The notes beneath the pieces are model-generated. The model searched no databases. It had not been told where the DNA came from and was given only the letters and a program-made list of their open reading frames with translations. The translations under genes were made by a program, and so were the position numbers. DNA of 64,000 nucleotides, from contig SEMN01000525.1 in NCBI GenBank assembly GCA_005408345.1, forward strand, positions 248,001-312,000, read 5' to 3'. The stretch is from Macquaria australasica (Eukaryota; Chordata; Actinopteri; Centrarchiformes; Percichthyidae). This document shows, one piece after another, positions 36,789 to 48,910 of the stretch (its first letter is position 1; every line of letters starts with the position of its first letter).

Positions 36789-37643
36789 CCTCTGTTTCCA
36801 CACTGCACTCACTGGTTCCCACTGGAGAACCAGAGCAACAGGGAAAGGGGAGAAGTCCTCACATGACCTTCCAGTTCACAGGAGTTTGCCTCTAGAAAGA
36901 AAAGCCTCTTGTATGGTATATGGTAAGACTTAACAGCCTCAGTGTCCGCCACTGAGACAGTTTATGACTGAGAATGGAGATTAGAAAGTAGTTTAGAAGG
37001 TCAGGTGTTTGTTACGGAGCACTGGGGTCATCAAGGGTAAACGCTGTTTCACTAACATACTGCTCTAACATGGGAACAGTCTGAAAAGTAAAGTCTTGTT
37101 GAATTCAGACACACTAGAGAACAACCATCTTAACAAGAGAAGTGATCTTTTATCAGCCTTGAGGACTTTTTATTCTGCTGATGGTGTGAGATAATCCCAC
37201 TTGTTCCCAGTGCATTTTGTCTTCTTTTAAGATTTTTCTGGAAAATAGTAGTATCTTGAAACAAGATAGTATGGGGCGCAGGACTACCAAAGAAATCACT
37301 TCAAATCCTTAAAAAGACAGTTTAAACATATTCCATTGGCAGGGTTTTATTAAAACAAGGATATAATTTAGACTCAACTGCAGGTTAATATTTTCTGAAA
37401 TCTTAGTTTTTTGTGTGTGTGCGCACTTTGAGCAGACCGTCTTAAATGCTGAATGAAACTGGGCCATAGCAGCAGCAAATATTAATTGGGTGCATCAAAG
37501 AGGAACAAGACAAATTAAATGGGGGTTAAAGAAACACACTCGACCAACAAGTAACTAAGTAAGTAGAGAAGAATTAATGGAAATGTGCAGAAAAGCATAG
37601 CACTGCTATATAATGCTAATCTATAAAACATATTGGCTTGTAA

Positions 37644-37743
<100 letters not shown>

Positions 37744-40210
37744 CCTTTACAATGATCTGCAGAGTAATGGAATAGTAATATATCCATCAATATTGTAGCA
37801 ATAGTTGGCAGGCCAGGCTGTGCTTTAAAAATTTCATTTTGCTCTTTTATTTTTTTTTTCTTCAAAACAAGATACAAGACAGCAAACTAAAGAATTTAAT
37901 TCCATAAAATTCAGAGAGAAAAGTTCAACAGCTCCACAAAGAACTCCCATAACATTTAAGGGTTCATTAAATGACCTTCATTAATTATCTATATGGTGTC
38001 CTCTAAATGACAGGGTTCATTTTGGAAATCCTGCTACAGGGACACCCTTAAATGTCAGTAAAAGCAACAACAATAAAATAACAGGGTAATACTAAAGGAT
38101 AAGAATGGCGTTATTCTAGATTTTTCTTAATGTCAATAAGTCCATCTCTCAATGCTAGACAACTAGACAACAAACAGGAGCAAAAACTGTATTTCTTAGG
38201 GACTATATTTAGTGGCAGATTAATGCATTTTTGGTTCTCTTGTGATTATTTACAGCAGCAGGACGGTCTACGTGGGACTGACTCAAAATAAACTACAGTG
38301 GCCGTGTTTCATGGTAAAGAAGGAACATGTCGCCAAGTGGAACAGCGTGGCTCATTGGTGTGTTTTTAATAGTTCTTTGGACAACAATGGAGCTCTATGG
38401 CACAGAGGAATACTTGTTAGTAGGATCAATTCACTGGTGGACAATGATAAAAATATAAAACATCACCAGCCTTATCTTTTTACCTCTTGAAGCAGAAAGA
38501 TTCTGTGATGAGTCGTTTATTAGTTCCTCGAGTATCATTAAGAATCATTAAGGATCTTAATGAAAGACTGTGAGATTTGTGCTTAATGGAAAACAGTGTG
38601 TAACTTGTTGTCAACATCTTCCCACTGCATCTTCCTCGTCTCCTTGTGTTGCCACTTTGTGTCTGCTCCATCATCTCTATCTTTAGCTCTTCCTCTCTTC
38701 CTCTATCCGTCTCCAGGCCATATTTCTCCGTGGGCAGAGCCCAGGAAATCATGGTGTGGTGTGGGAGGGAGATACCACTAGTTCTCTGACCCAGACTTGC
38801 TGCTATAAATCCACACTTTTTTTTGTTGGTGGTGGTGGTGGGGGTATTCTCCCACCTCGACCCCATCGCTTCCTCAGTACATCTGGCCTGCGAACAAGCC
38901 GACTGACACTCTCAACACACACCAGACACAAACACAACCTCTGCTCACACACTTGGGTGGGCAGGAGAGAACACACGCAGCAGCTAGAAACAGAGCCAGC
39001 ATTTCTGACTTTATACATGTGACTGAGCTGTACAATGCAGCCACAATGGGCTGATTTGTAACAAAGATCCTGACAACACACCCTCATCAAATTTCATTAA
39101 ACGAGCACGAACTCTGGAAACACTGATCATGTGTTTTCAACAGAAATGATGTGAATGTCACATTCTTCCATCACTAACTGGATAACGTAAGGATGAGTTA
39201 AGTTTAAAAACAATCACTCCAGCAGACACTCCAGACTGTCACCCGTTTTAAGTAGTTCTTCCTTCATATAATAATTTTAATTTTGCGATAAAAATTAAGC
39301 AAAGTAAAGAAGAATGTTAAATGGATGCCAAGAGGATTTTGTTTTTAGTAGAAAACACTCAAAATGGAGAAGAATTTCCAAAAGAAGAGCTTTTAAATAA
39401 AAAGGAAGAGACATGATCTTGTAACTCACTTTTTTGTTAAAACGTCTGGACAGTGACGACATTTATCCTGGAGATAATCTCCAGGTGCATCCTTGATTTT
39501 TACGGATGATGACAAATCCTTTATGGAAGAAAAACTCTGTTTAACTTTCTGTCCATGACAACAGATAGAAATGTAATAGAGACACATACGTCATCAGCGA
39601 CTGATGAACAAAGGACCTTTCTGGCTGACAATAGGTGTCAACACAGACAGACACGCTGGATTAGCTGTCCCCTCTGTTAACTTCATGCGAGTACTTTATT
39701 TACTTTATAAGCAAAGCTGATGTAGTGATTTGCTCGTCATAGCTGTTCGGAACTAATTTAATGCTTTTTAAGGCATTTCAACAAAAAAAACTGCCTTATG
39801 TTATACTTTGATTAATGATTGCACCTTAGACACAAGGTTAGCTCTTAGTTTGTTTAAGAGCTGCTGGTCAACGTTATTCCGCTTAGAGTTTGATTAAAAG
39901 TGAGTTGTTGAAGTTTAAAGAAAACCCAGTTCCTTACATTTACTTGAATAAAGATGTATATGTGTAAAAAGACCCTTGCATGTACTTAATGGTGAGGAAC
40001 AAAGCACAAGCTATGTGCTTCAGTGGTCGAATTCAAATTAAATCCAGTCAAAGCGCTGCATTTTGGGATGTTTAAAGGACGGACATTCTCTTTTTCCCCC
40101 CCTCCTTTTCTACCCTGTTTAAGATTCCTGGCCTTTCACCTGACCTCAGGCCTTAGCCAGGGCAGTTGGGGGAGCTGGTTGCTTGCAGTAGTGGGGGTTA
40201 AAGTGTAATC

Positions 40211-40257
40211 CTGGTCCTGTGACCACAAAGGCTTGGCCCCTGAGGGCCAAGGACCAG
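40211..40257. other. GC-rich hairpin (two nested arms)
   Basis: CTTGGCCC at 40232-40239 pairs perfectly with GGGCCAAG at 40244-40251 across a CTGA loop. An outer pair, CTGGTCC at 40211-40217 and GGACCAG at 40251-40257, overlaps it by one base. No poly-T tail follows on the plus strand. It could be an RNA or DNA hairpin, a palindromic factor site or chance. Confidence 0.55.
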
Positions 40258-40799
40258 CCACATTTTCTGAATTGCAATGTTATCCCTCAGCAAACCCTTC
40301 GGACTGACTACATATCAAAGGATTATGTTGCAGGGCTCTTCTCTGCTCTGGTGTGGATGGCCAAACTCTTCCCTCAAATCGGTTCTAGCTTTAGATTTTG
40401 GTATTTGATTGTGTAGACGGAGAAGATAATACAAAAAAAACCCTTAAACTTTACAGAGTCTATTTTGGGAACTTTTCAACAGCACCAGAGAGAGGAGAAG
40501 AAGCTTTTTTTCATTATATCAATGCCTACGTCCAACCAGTTTCATATCAATCTATTAACAAGAGTAATTGCCACATAGCATCATTACAACTGACACATAT
40601 TTTAAACCATTCAGATGCTAATATCTGGCTGCTAGTGTACTGCTAATTGCTTGCTTAAGTAATCCATTAAGGAGTGTTTCTACAACAGCTTGCCTGCTCC
40701 ATTATCATTAGTTTTATTCTGAGGAAACCTTAAACCCTTTTTAACAGCGCCGCGGCTTGGCCCTGAGCGGCTCTTTGCATCTAAACCTAAAGAATTTGC

Positions 40800-40821
40800 T
40801 TTTTTTTTTTTTTTTTTTTTT
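40800..40821 (+). repeat. Poly-T tract (22 nt)
   Basis: A run of 22 T, which may mark the tail of an old minus-strand retroposon, although I recognise no element body beside it. Confidence 0.85.
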
Positions 40822-43800
40822 AAAAGGAGCAACTTCAGAAGATAGTGAGAACTGAGGCGAAAGAGAGAAAAGGTTTAATTGACGCCTCCCCCATTTTCCC
40901 AGGGTGAAGACCAGAGGGAGGAGGGACGGGGGGAGAAAAGAGGTGGGGGTGATGTGACACTGCTCTCCTGGTGTTGCGACTGTACAAAAGGAAGCAGATT
41001 TGCAGAGGAGGTGACCCCTAACCTCTAAAGCTCCAGAAAGGGTCCTTGGTGGCCCCAGCACCACCTAATCAATCACCTCCCAGATCCTGCTGGTCAGCCG
41101 GACTGTAAGGTGACACTGCAGTGGACCCACCCCCAAACATTCCTTGGTAAGAAACTTTTTTTATTTTTTTTGGGTTCAGAAAATGAAAGCTGAGCTGGTC
41201 AAGATTTTGTCAGTAAAAAATGTACTTGTTCCTTAACTGCATCCTCTTTGCCCAAATTAAATGTTACTGTCAGGAATCTGGTGATGGGAAAGTTAGAAAT
41301 GCCAACAATGGCTGAACCCCTGATCATGCTGACATGCAGTTAAAGCTCGTCCTTTTGCTTTGTACCAATTTTCCCTGAAAAATGCCAGAATTTTCATCAA
41401 AGCAGTCAAACTATTTGTGCTGATTTCAGGGTTCAAAAAGTGGTTGAATTTCCTGCTGTTTACAGTAAACACATCTGTTGATGATAAAAGCTCAGAATAT
41501 GCTTCCACTGATAAAAAGTGAAAAAGTGAAATAAAGAAGTCATAAAATTAAAAATACCAACTAGCTGCTAAAGAAACACAAACCATGGACAAATTAGTCT
41601 AAATTCCACTTATTTCATTATTCAAAAGAAAAATACTGATAAATGAACACGTTTCTAACAAGACTGTACAGTTCAGATAAACATTCTTCTTAATGTGGAC
41701 TAGTTTCACTTTTCTTTTTACAGCTCACTGTTTATTATAATGACAAGGAAACCCACAGTTTGAACACCGTATTTAAACCACATGTTTGATCATTTGTGTG
41801 TATAAATAGAGACAATATTTGAATCTTTATGATATGGGACCTGAAGTATAAACATAGTGTAATACTGTAGCCTCATTACCTTGTTTAATTCACACTGAGG
41901 TCTATATTAGATTTTCGGAATGTATTATTGCAAAACCTTTTTCCAGTGTGGTACCTTACTTTCTTCTACTTTGGATTACATTTGTATATTTTTTATTGTC
42001 ATTTTTTTAAAGTTTCTGGATAAAACTATATTTATGACATTTTTAAGAAGTCAGACTGTATATACAATGTGACTATATTTTTTCCGCACACAGTAATGTA
42101 TGTGGGGCCTGATTTGAGCCAAAATCAAACCTGTCATTTATTTATTTTTTCATATTGTGCGTATGTCTTCCACTTGCAAAAAATATCATAAATATCATAA
42201 AGTTAGTTTTTTGTTTGGCATGCAGCAAGCTCCATTCCTCTTTATTATATATACTTTTCATTATATATCATATTGCTGTGACTTCTGATTTTCCAATGAA
42301 ATAATGCTTTTGCTCCATAGCGTAAAAGTTAGTCAAGGTCAGTGTACAGTGAACAGCTGCCCGCTGACTTACGAGTGTGTTGCTGACACCACAGAGACAT
42401 TTGGCATATTTTGCTTGTGAATAAATACATAATTAAATGCTAAATTAATTTTAAAGAGAACATTTACATATTAGAGTCAGGAGAGCAGGGATTAAGGGCA
42501 GCAAATACAACAAGGGAAGGTGCACAGTGATCACTGACTTACTGCTATCACTGGGGAAATATCATCATACCCAGCGATCAGGTTAAGTGCTTTTAATGCT
42601 CTTAAATAAGCCTGAGCTTTTGCACAAAGACACAACTTTGCATTTCATTATAACCTTTAATATGCAAGACTGATACACAGCTTCATTTTTCATTCTTTTA
42701 ATGAAATCATTAATATTCAACTGTCATCTGCTTCAGCCAAGATTCTCATAATGTTGTTTAGAAATAATGATAGCAAAACGACAAGACTCGGACCACCTTT
42801 CCAGTAATTCAATAACAAAAACAAAAAGGGATTCAAGCTTTCTGGCCCTTCAGGAATCTTTGACCTCATCATGGGCAAGTCAGACTGTAAACAAAGGTTT
42901 GTCAGTTAGATAAAATTTAGGAATCTTGTTGAACCAGTTTTGGACAGAACAAAAAGAACAATAATTATGAATGACCTGTGTTGGTTACTAACACATCATG
43001 GAGGCACTTTTTTTATTTGGCTCCTTCTCTGTCCTAGCTAGATTCGGGAAGATTAGAGAAATTTAAATAACCTGTTCATGTGTCTAAGTTAAAGGCATTC
43101 TGCTTGCCAAATTATATTTAGCAGCCATTTGTGTTTTATTACAGCTGTAAATTAGTTGGAAATTATATGTTTAACAGTCGAACTAGAATTTTCACTTGTT
43201 TTTAGAAAAGCTTTGTTTCACGTCAGCTGCTTTCAGACAACCTGAACCACATGAATTAATTCTCCACTGTGTTTATGGCAGCTGCAAGCAGCAATAGTTG
43301 TAAATAGCAGCAGAGATCCTATTGCCTTTGTTACTCAATACGGGAGTAAAAATTATGATAAAAAGCCAACTAATGTACAATACAGGATGTTGAAGACAGC
43401 AGCAGCTAAGATCAAAGCATTCCAGGTCGCAGCACTCTCTCCAAATAGAGCAAATAAAATGTGTAATTTGTGGCAAGAATGCTGTCTAATCAGGTGAACT
43501 GCTGATTCACTCCTAACACCACACCTGAGCAAACATGCAGAGGAGTCATTGTTACTGCGAGCAAATAATGAAAGAAGAAGTCAGGAAACATCAGACGTAT
43601 GTGTAGTTTTACTCTGCTTCCATGTACAAATTCTGACACTCACAGGATGCTTGCTTTATTTTTTTCCCCTCGCAGAGCTTATCTAGCATTCACTAGTGTT
43701 TTTTCTTCTTCTTTTTTTTGTGGCTGGTTGCAAAAGCCTGACCAGGTGCCATCTATCAAAACAATCTGCTCTCAGGGGGAAACCTGCTATTAACTGATAA

Positions 43801-44469
43801 GAGTCTGCCCTCTGTGGGGTGTAATGGGTCCCACTTGAGTTTCTTTTCGGAGTATTGTCCTAGCAGGCCACCTCCAAGACAAACCCAACTCAATGACTGC
43901 TTTCTGTTTCACTCCTCCCTGTCCAAAAGTACTGCAGCTACTTCACGCCACCATACAGTCTTCAAGAGCCAAATTCATAGTTAAGAAATGTCATCACAGT
44001 GAAGTCAAGGTTATTTTGCACGGATCAGCTCTTCTTTACTGAGCTATATGGGGTTATGTTTAAGAACAGATTCTCATTTCATTATATCATCACTTTTATT
44101 GTGTGCAAATGAGTTTTAATGAAATCACACTCCTGTGGCCTCTGGTTTGCATAAAAGTTACTCATGTAAAACCTCTTTACCTTCAGTGAGTAAGTCGCAT
44201 TAAATTCCTTAAGTTAAATGAAATACAGTGCTGACTGTAACTGGAAAATGAAAACAATAAAACGGTTTTTGCATGTTTTAGCCCATTTAGTCATGAGTGC
44301 AAAATATCACATTTTTTGGAAGCAAATCACAAGTTGTGTGATTTTTCAATGTGTTTTTCTTGCCTTCCACTCAGCCATTGACTTACAAATGCATTACCAG
44401 ATGATGATAATGTTGCAAACAGTAAGGCATGACATGATTTACAGTGCACAGTAATGAATCATCTTGAAA

Positions 44470-44880
44470 AGATACTTTGTACTGAAATTAATGGGAACCA
44501 ACGGCTGCACAGAAGGTAGAAAAAAACTGTTTAAAATGTTCAAGAAAACACTACAGCAGGGTTTAAAAAGGGGTCCCATGTTAATCAGATTATATTTGCA
44601 GCTAATGGTTAAATGTGCAAAGACGTGGACATTTCGGGGTTGACTTTCTGAGTTTAGCATGATTCCTGATTTTCATACAATACTGAAATGAATGGGAACC
44701 AATGGCTGCTTGGGAGGTAGATACTGTAACTCACTTTTTAACAATTCAGAACTCCAAAGCATGATTTGAAAAGGGGTTAGCAGTAATGTAAAGTCCATTA
44801 GATTTGTGGTAAATTAGCTAAAAACATGCAAAACTCCTGACCTTTCAGGCTTGAGCTTCTGAATTGAACATACTGTAAAT
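44470..44880 (+). repeat. Tandem duplication of a unit of about 200 bp
   Basis: ACTGAAAT-AATGGGAACCAA-GGCTGC-GGTAGA occurs near 44481-44520 and again near 44682-44721. Each copy then has AAAGGGGT and ends with a related block (ACATTTCGGGGTTGACTTTCTGAG versus a CCTTTCAGGCTTGAGCTTCTGAA equivalent). A shorter piece of the same unit is at 59291-59330. Copies are diverged, so the duplication is old. Confidence 0.6.
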
Positions 44881-45139
44881 CTAGTAAAGTAAATCTGGGT
44901 TTACTGTAGCTAACACGCATGAAGAGCAAGATATTCCACTGGGAAAAGAAAATCTGGCGAGCATCCATGTTTCTCTCCTGGTTTTTCTGAAATAAACCAC
45001 TGGAACAAACAAACTAAAATTAAGGCCCAGCAGCCTGGAAATTCCCATTTAACTCTAAATGTAATGTAGCGCTATTCTTCTGTTAGTTCATATGGGCTGC
45101 TGTAAATGTTTTTAAAATCAATGGACGACACATAAGCTA

Positions 45140-45320
45140 GAAGTCTCTGTGTGTAAAGTGATCTAAGCTGTTTTCTTATGGCGCAGCTGGTAAGTAGCTA
45201 ATTTCCTTCATAGAGAGATGACGTCAGCTCATCAACTGGGAGCTGAAATCACATTCAAATGGAGTGATAATTAATAAAGTCTAAATGTCATTTTCATAAT
45301 TAGGATTGTCCGGGATCTAT
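45140..45320. promoter_or_regulatory. Candidate conserved element with full CRE and homeodomain cores
   Basis: An exact TGACGTCA lies at 45219-45226, inside GATGACGTCAGCTCATC, which is itself nearly palindromic. Nearby are GTAGCTAATTTCC, TGATAATTAATAAAG and TTCATAATTAGG, giving several TAAT cores within 100 bases. This clustering is typical of developmental enhancers. It is the better of the two CRE-containing sites in the window. Function is inferred. Confidence 0.4.
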
Positions 45321-46189
45321 GCTTGTTTTGTCTTAATAATTTACTCCTGACTCAAGACCGAGGGAGAGACAGCCGTGACAACACATACATTCAGGAATCA
45401 CCATGCCGTCTCCTTCTGATGGGCACATATCTATGGCTATCTTATGTTGGTGAGTGACCAGCACTGACTTATGAAGAGGGAACCCCTTTCTTCCTGTTGA
45501 GGAAGTTCTATTCATTGAAGCCATCTACGGGAAGACTGCCAGAATGACCCATCAAAGATTGACGGGGGTTAAGCTCCCATAATCAATATGACACTGCTAA
45601 GTGCCCTTTGATTGAGCTGCACGCAGTGTAAAAGGACATTTCTGTGTGCCCGGCTGCTCTTGCCACCAAGAAATGCAGCATTTGTCCAAAGCTAAACGGT
45701 CTTCTGAATGTCATTGTCACGGGTACATTAACTTTTATATGAGTCTGAGAGACAGACTTGGAGTGAGGATGAACGGCCATTTTCATTAGCGTGGCTGCTC
45801 GGGGCCATTAAGGGTGCTGTCAGACGGACAGGGACAGAAATGGTTTGCATAGGGGTGCAGGAGCAAAGTCTGGAGATTTCATTCCGTCTCTTAAGATGTT
45901 ACCACACGGAGCTGGAGTGGTGAAGGCACTGGCTAAATTTGCCGGTGTGAAACCCTGTGTCACTAGGCAACTGGATCTGATGGCTCCTTTGTTTGGGGTG
46001 AAAGGTTGGAAGCACTCGTACTAATCTCCTTGCTTCACAATTAAGGAACACAGGAGAGCTGCTCGAACCTCTTCCCGCTCTCAAACAACAACAACAAAAA
46101 GAAAAGGATTGAAAGACTCCTCTTTTGTCCCTCCTCCTCAGTTCCTACTCCCCCTCCTCTCTCGCCACGCTAATCGAAAGGTATTTGCA

Positions 46190-46640
46190 CTGTAAATTAA
46201 AAGGGCCCTCGCGCGTTGCTGTTTTAACACTGACGCACTCTCCTAAGATGTCCACAAACAGCTCCAATCTAATTACAGAGGGAGATTTACTTCAAATAAC
46301 ACTGTGGACAAAAGAACCCTGGCTATTGTTGACGTGGGGCCAGTGTTCCACATCTCTTTCTCTCTTTCACTCTCTTGGGCGAATCCTTTTATATTCAAAG
46401 TCCTCGCCTTGCCAAGGTTAAAATGCTTTGGGATATCTGAAAGTAGGGAACCTCCTGACAAAAGCGGCCTTTTAATTCCCCGGATGGCAAAGGCCTTCGT
46501 AGATTTCCACCGCTCTGTCTCTTCCCTTATCTATCCTTTTTTTTTTTAACCAAGCAGATCTTGAACAAAGCCGCAGCGGCTGACATGCAAATGTAACGGG
46601 GGAGAATAGCGGCATCCAAGGGAGTTGAGATTGTCCGACA
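46190..46640. promoter_or_regulatory. Candidate conserved non-coding element (intronic)
   Basis: Balanced, largely repeat-free sequence includes CCTCGCGCGTTGCTG, CTCCAATCTAATTACAGAG, GTTGACGTGGGGCC and GACATGCAAATG, the last an octamer-like POU word. Overlapping frames are open on both strands over parts of the block, more in keeping with base composition than coding. Conservation is not tested. Confidence 0.35.
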
Positions 46641-47794
46641 ACGGGACGTGCTTGCTGGGGTTGCATTGTGACGTACGGCTAAGACACATCCTCAGGGTCG
46701 AAAGAGGGAGGGAAGGGATGGTGGATATTGGCTGGCCAGATTTGCAGTGTGTCCTGCTGACTTCCATTTTATGGCCTGTGAATCGCAGAGCCCTCTGGGA
46801 GTCTATAATCCGCCCCCCTCACCCCCCCTACCACCCCACTGCCCATACCACATCATTTTATTGGTCTCTCTGGATGTGTGGCTGCTGTCCCTGGTTTACA
46901 ATGATCCATCCATGTGGGGATTCTCCTGCAGCCAGACTGTTGCACCACTATGGACATCCCAATTTGCTACTGGATCCCACCCACCTATTTCCCCCTTATA
47001 AGAATACTACCTCCCTCCCTGACATGCTGTTGTCCCATGGTTTCCTGTGGCGATGCCTCAATGCGACTGTGCCCACCATGACACTAAGCCCCGGCACTGA
47101 GGCTCTACAGTGCAAGGGCCCAGTTGGGTATTTCTCAATGAATAAAGCTGGGTGCGGGGGAACGTAGCAGTGCCAACTCTCATTCACACATTTTATCTCA
47201 TTTACACACAAACCACACATCCCCCATTCACATAGGCCACCGTGCATAGCACTTATGGCTGTGGCGGATGATTACTACCGGGTGTTGGTCACACTGCAGC
47301 CGTGCACAGTATCCATCAGCCAAACGGAGGATCTTCCTCCTCCTGGAAAAACTCATTTAGATCTTATCTGGGGAAAAATTTGTTTGCTGAGGGAGAAGGG
47401 GGAGGTTAGTAGCAGCAGAAGTGACTGTGGTCTAGCTAGTGCCGCTTGATTTAATTTAGCCACCGATAGTGTCTCTGACCACTTGTAGTCTTCTTATTTT
47501 GGAAGGTGAGTGAGAGTGAGTGCCAAGGAGGGGGAGATGGAGGGAGGCAAAGAGAAGAAGGTATTTGTTTATAGAGACGGAGGTAAAGGGAGACGTGGGG
47601 TTTTAAATGATCATCTTAGAAACATTTGGACAGTAAATAGATATTATACAGTATAACAGCCTGTGTGAATATAGAGCCAAAATATACAGAGAGAAACCAT
47701 TTTCTAGTATCACTGTCTTAAATCCTTTTACTGATGATATAATGCTGTGAATCATTGACACTGAAGTTGTATAAGCCGTAGCTGGTGCTGAGAG

Positions 47795-48060
47795 AGCTGA
47801 TTAATCAATTAGTCGACCAACAGAAAATTAACTGACAACAATTTTGACAACCGATTAATTGTTGAAGTCAACTATCTAGCAAAAAGGCTGCTTGTTAGAG
47901 CTTCCAGGATTTGCTGCTTTAATCACTTTTATGTAACTGTATATTGAGTGCTTTTGACAAAACAAGCAATTTGAAGATATTACACTGGGCTCGTGGGAAA
48001 CGTGGTTGTGCCATTTCCCATTTTTGTCTGCCATTTCATGCTTTTTCTTTTTAAAATAAG
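47795..48060 (+). mobile_element. Teleost interspersed repeat with ATTAATCAATTAGTCGA head
   Basis: The block GATTAATCAATTAGTCGAC with ACAGAAAATTAACTGACAAC and CCGATTAATTGTTGAAG, followed by GGATTTGCTGCTTT, ACAAAACAAGCAATTTGAAG and CTCGTGGGAAACGTG, matches the order of a very common fish repeat I recognise. It is non-coding and moderately diverged. Ends are approximate. Confidence 0.7.
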
Positions 48061-48286
48061 TAGGACTAACAGACAAAATAACATTCATGCCCTCATGAAC
48101 TGAATCATGAGTGTGATCTAAATCGAACATAAAGCCATTAATAACTACTCTGTAGTGTTTTGCCTGTTTGTTTGATGTGAACAGAAGAAGACGTTCCTCT
48201 CTGTATGTCTCAGTGTTGGCCTGGCAAGGTGAGTGTGGCACCTGATACCCACTGTGACCCAAAATGCCCTGTGTGAGCTCTCCGGC

Positions 48287-48316
48287 ACAGACAGACAGAC
48301 AGACAGACAGACAGAC
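48287..48316 (+). repeat. (CAGA)n microsatellite
   Basis: About seven perfect CAGA tetramers. Confidence 0.93.
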
Positions 48317-48644
48317 GGAAAATCTGCCTTCGACCACGGACAGCTTGCTCAATAATGAGTGGGATGCTGAAACGACGGGCACTAATCAGCATCTTGACTC
48401 ACCAGATGACACCGACGGGAAGCTCATGCTAACATTTTGTGATCAAAAGTCATAATGCTAATGCACATCTGCCCTTTAGCGACAAGCTGCATTGAGCTAA
48501 AATGCCTCATAAATGTGCTCATCTTGTCTTTATGGTGATAATTTAATTCTAGCATTTAACTGGAGTTAAGAGTGGGTAGTAGGTTGAGTGGAATCATATT
48601 CACACATGCAGGGGCCAGGGGGCTATATGGTCTTATATGTGTCT

Positions 48645-48650
<6 letters not shown>

Positions 48651-48690
<40 letters not shown>
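48651..48690 (+). repeat. (GT)20 microsatellite
   Basis: A pure run of 20 GT dinucleotides, preceded by imperfect GTGTCTGTGTCT units. Confidence 0.95.
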
Positions 48691-48694
<4 letters not shown>

Positions 48695-48699
48695 CAGCA

Positions 48700-48910
48700 A
48701 CATGTGTGTAGCACTGCCTGCCCGGGCTGGAAGAATATTTGCTTTGCTTATCGCCGCCCTAATGCTCACTGACAACTTAATAACATCACAATTAACTAAA
48801 TGCTAAACAGATGCCAGTGCTGGACTAATGTGATTGAGACAATCGGCACTTTTGACGTGACCCCTGTGTAGCGCTGCCATTGGCCTAATTTGCTTGAGTG
48901 ACATGACTGG
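48700..48910. promoter_or_regulatory. Candidate conserved non-coding element (intronic)
   Basis: Directly after a GT tract the sequence becomes balanced and repeat-free, with GCCGCCCTAATGCTC, ACAATTAACTAAATGC, GTGCTGGACTAATGTG, TTTTGACGTGACCCC and TTGGCCTAATTTGC. Multiple TAAT/ATTA cores and a near-CRE are present. Conservation is inferred only. Confidence 0.35.

Noticed and set aside
46625..47167. 180-codon plus-strand open frame
   Set aside because: It has no recognisable domain, overlaps other open frames in different registers on both strands, and lacks splice or promoter context.
48287..48316. Possible CRISPR-like short repeats (CAGA)n
   Set aside because: It is a simple tetranucleotide microsatellite in vertebrate DNA with no spacers.
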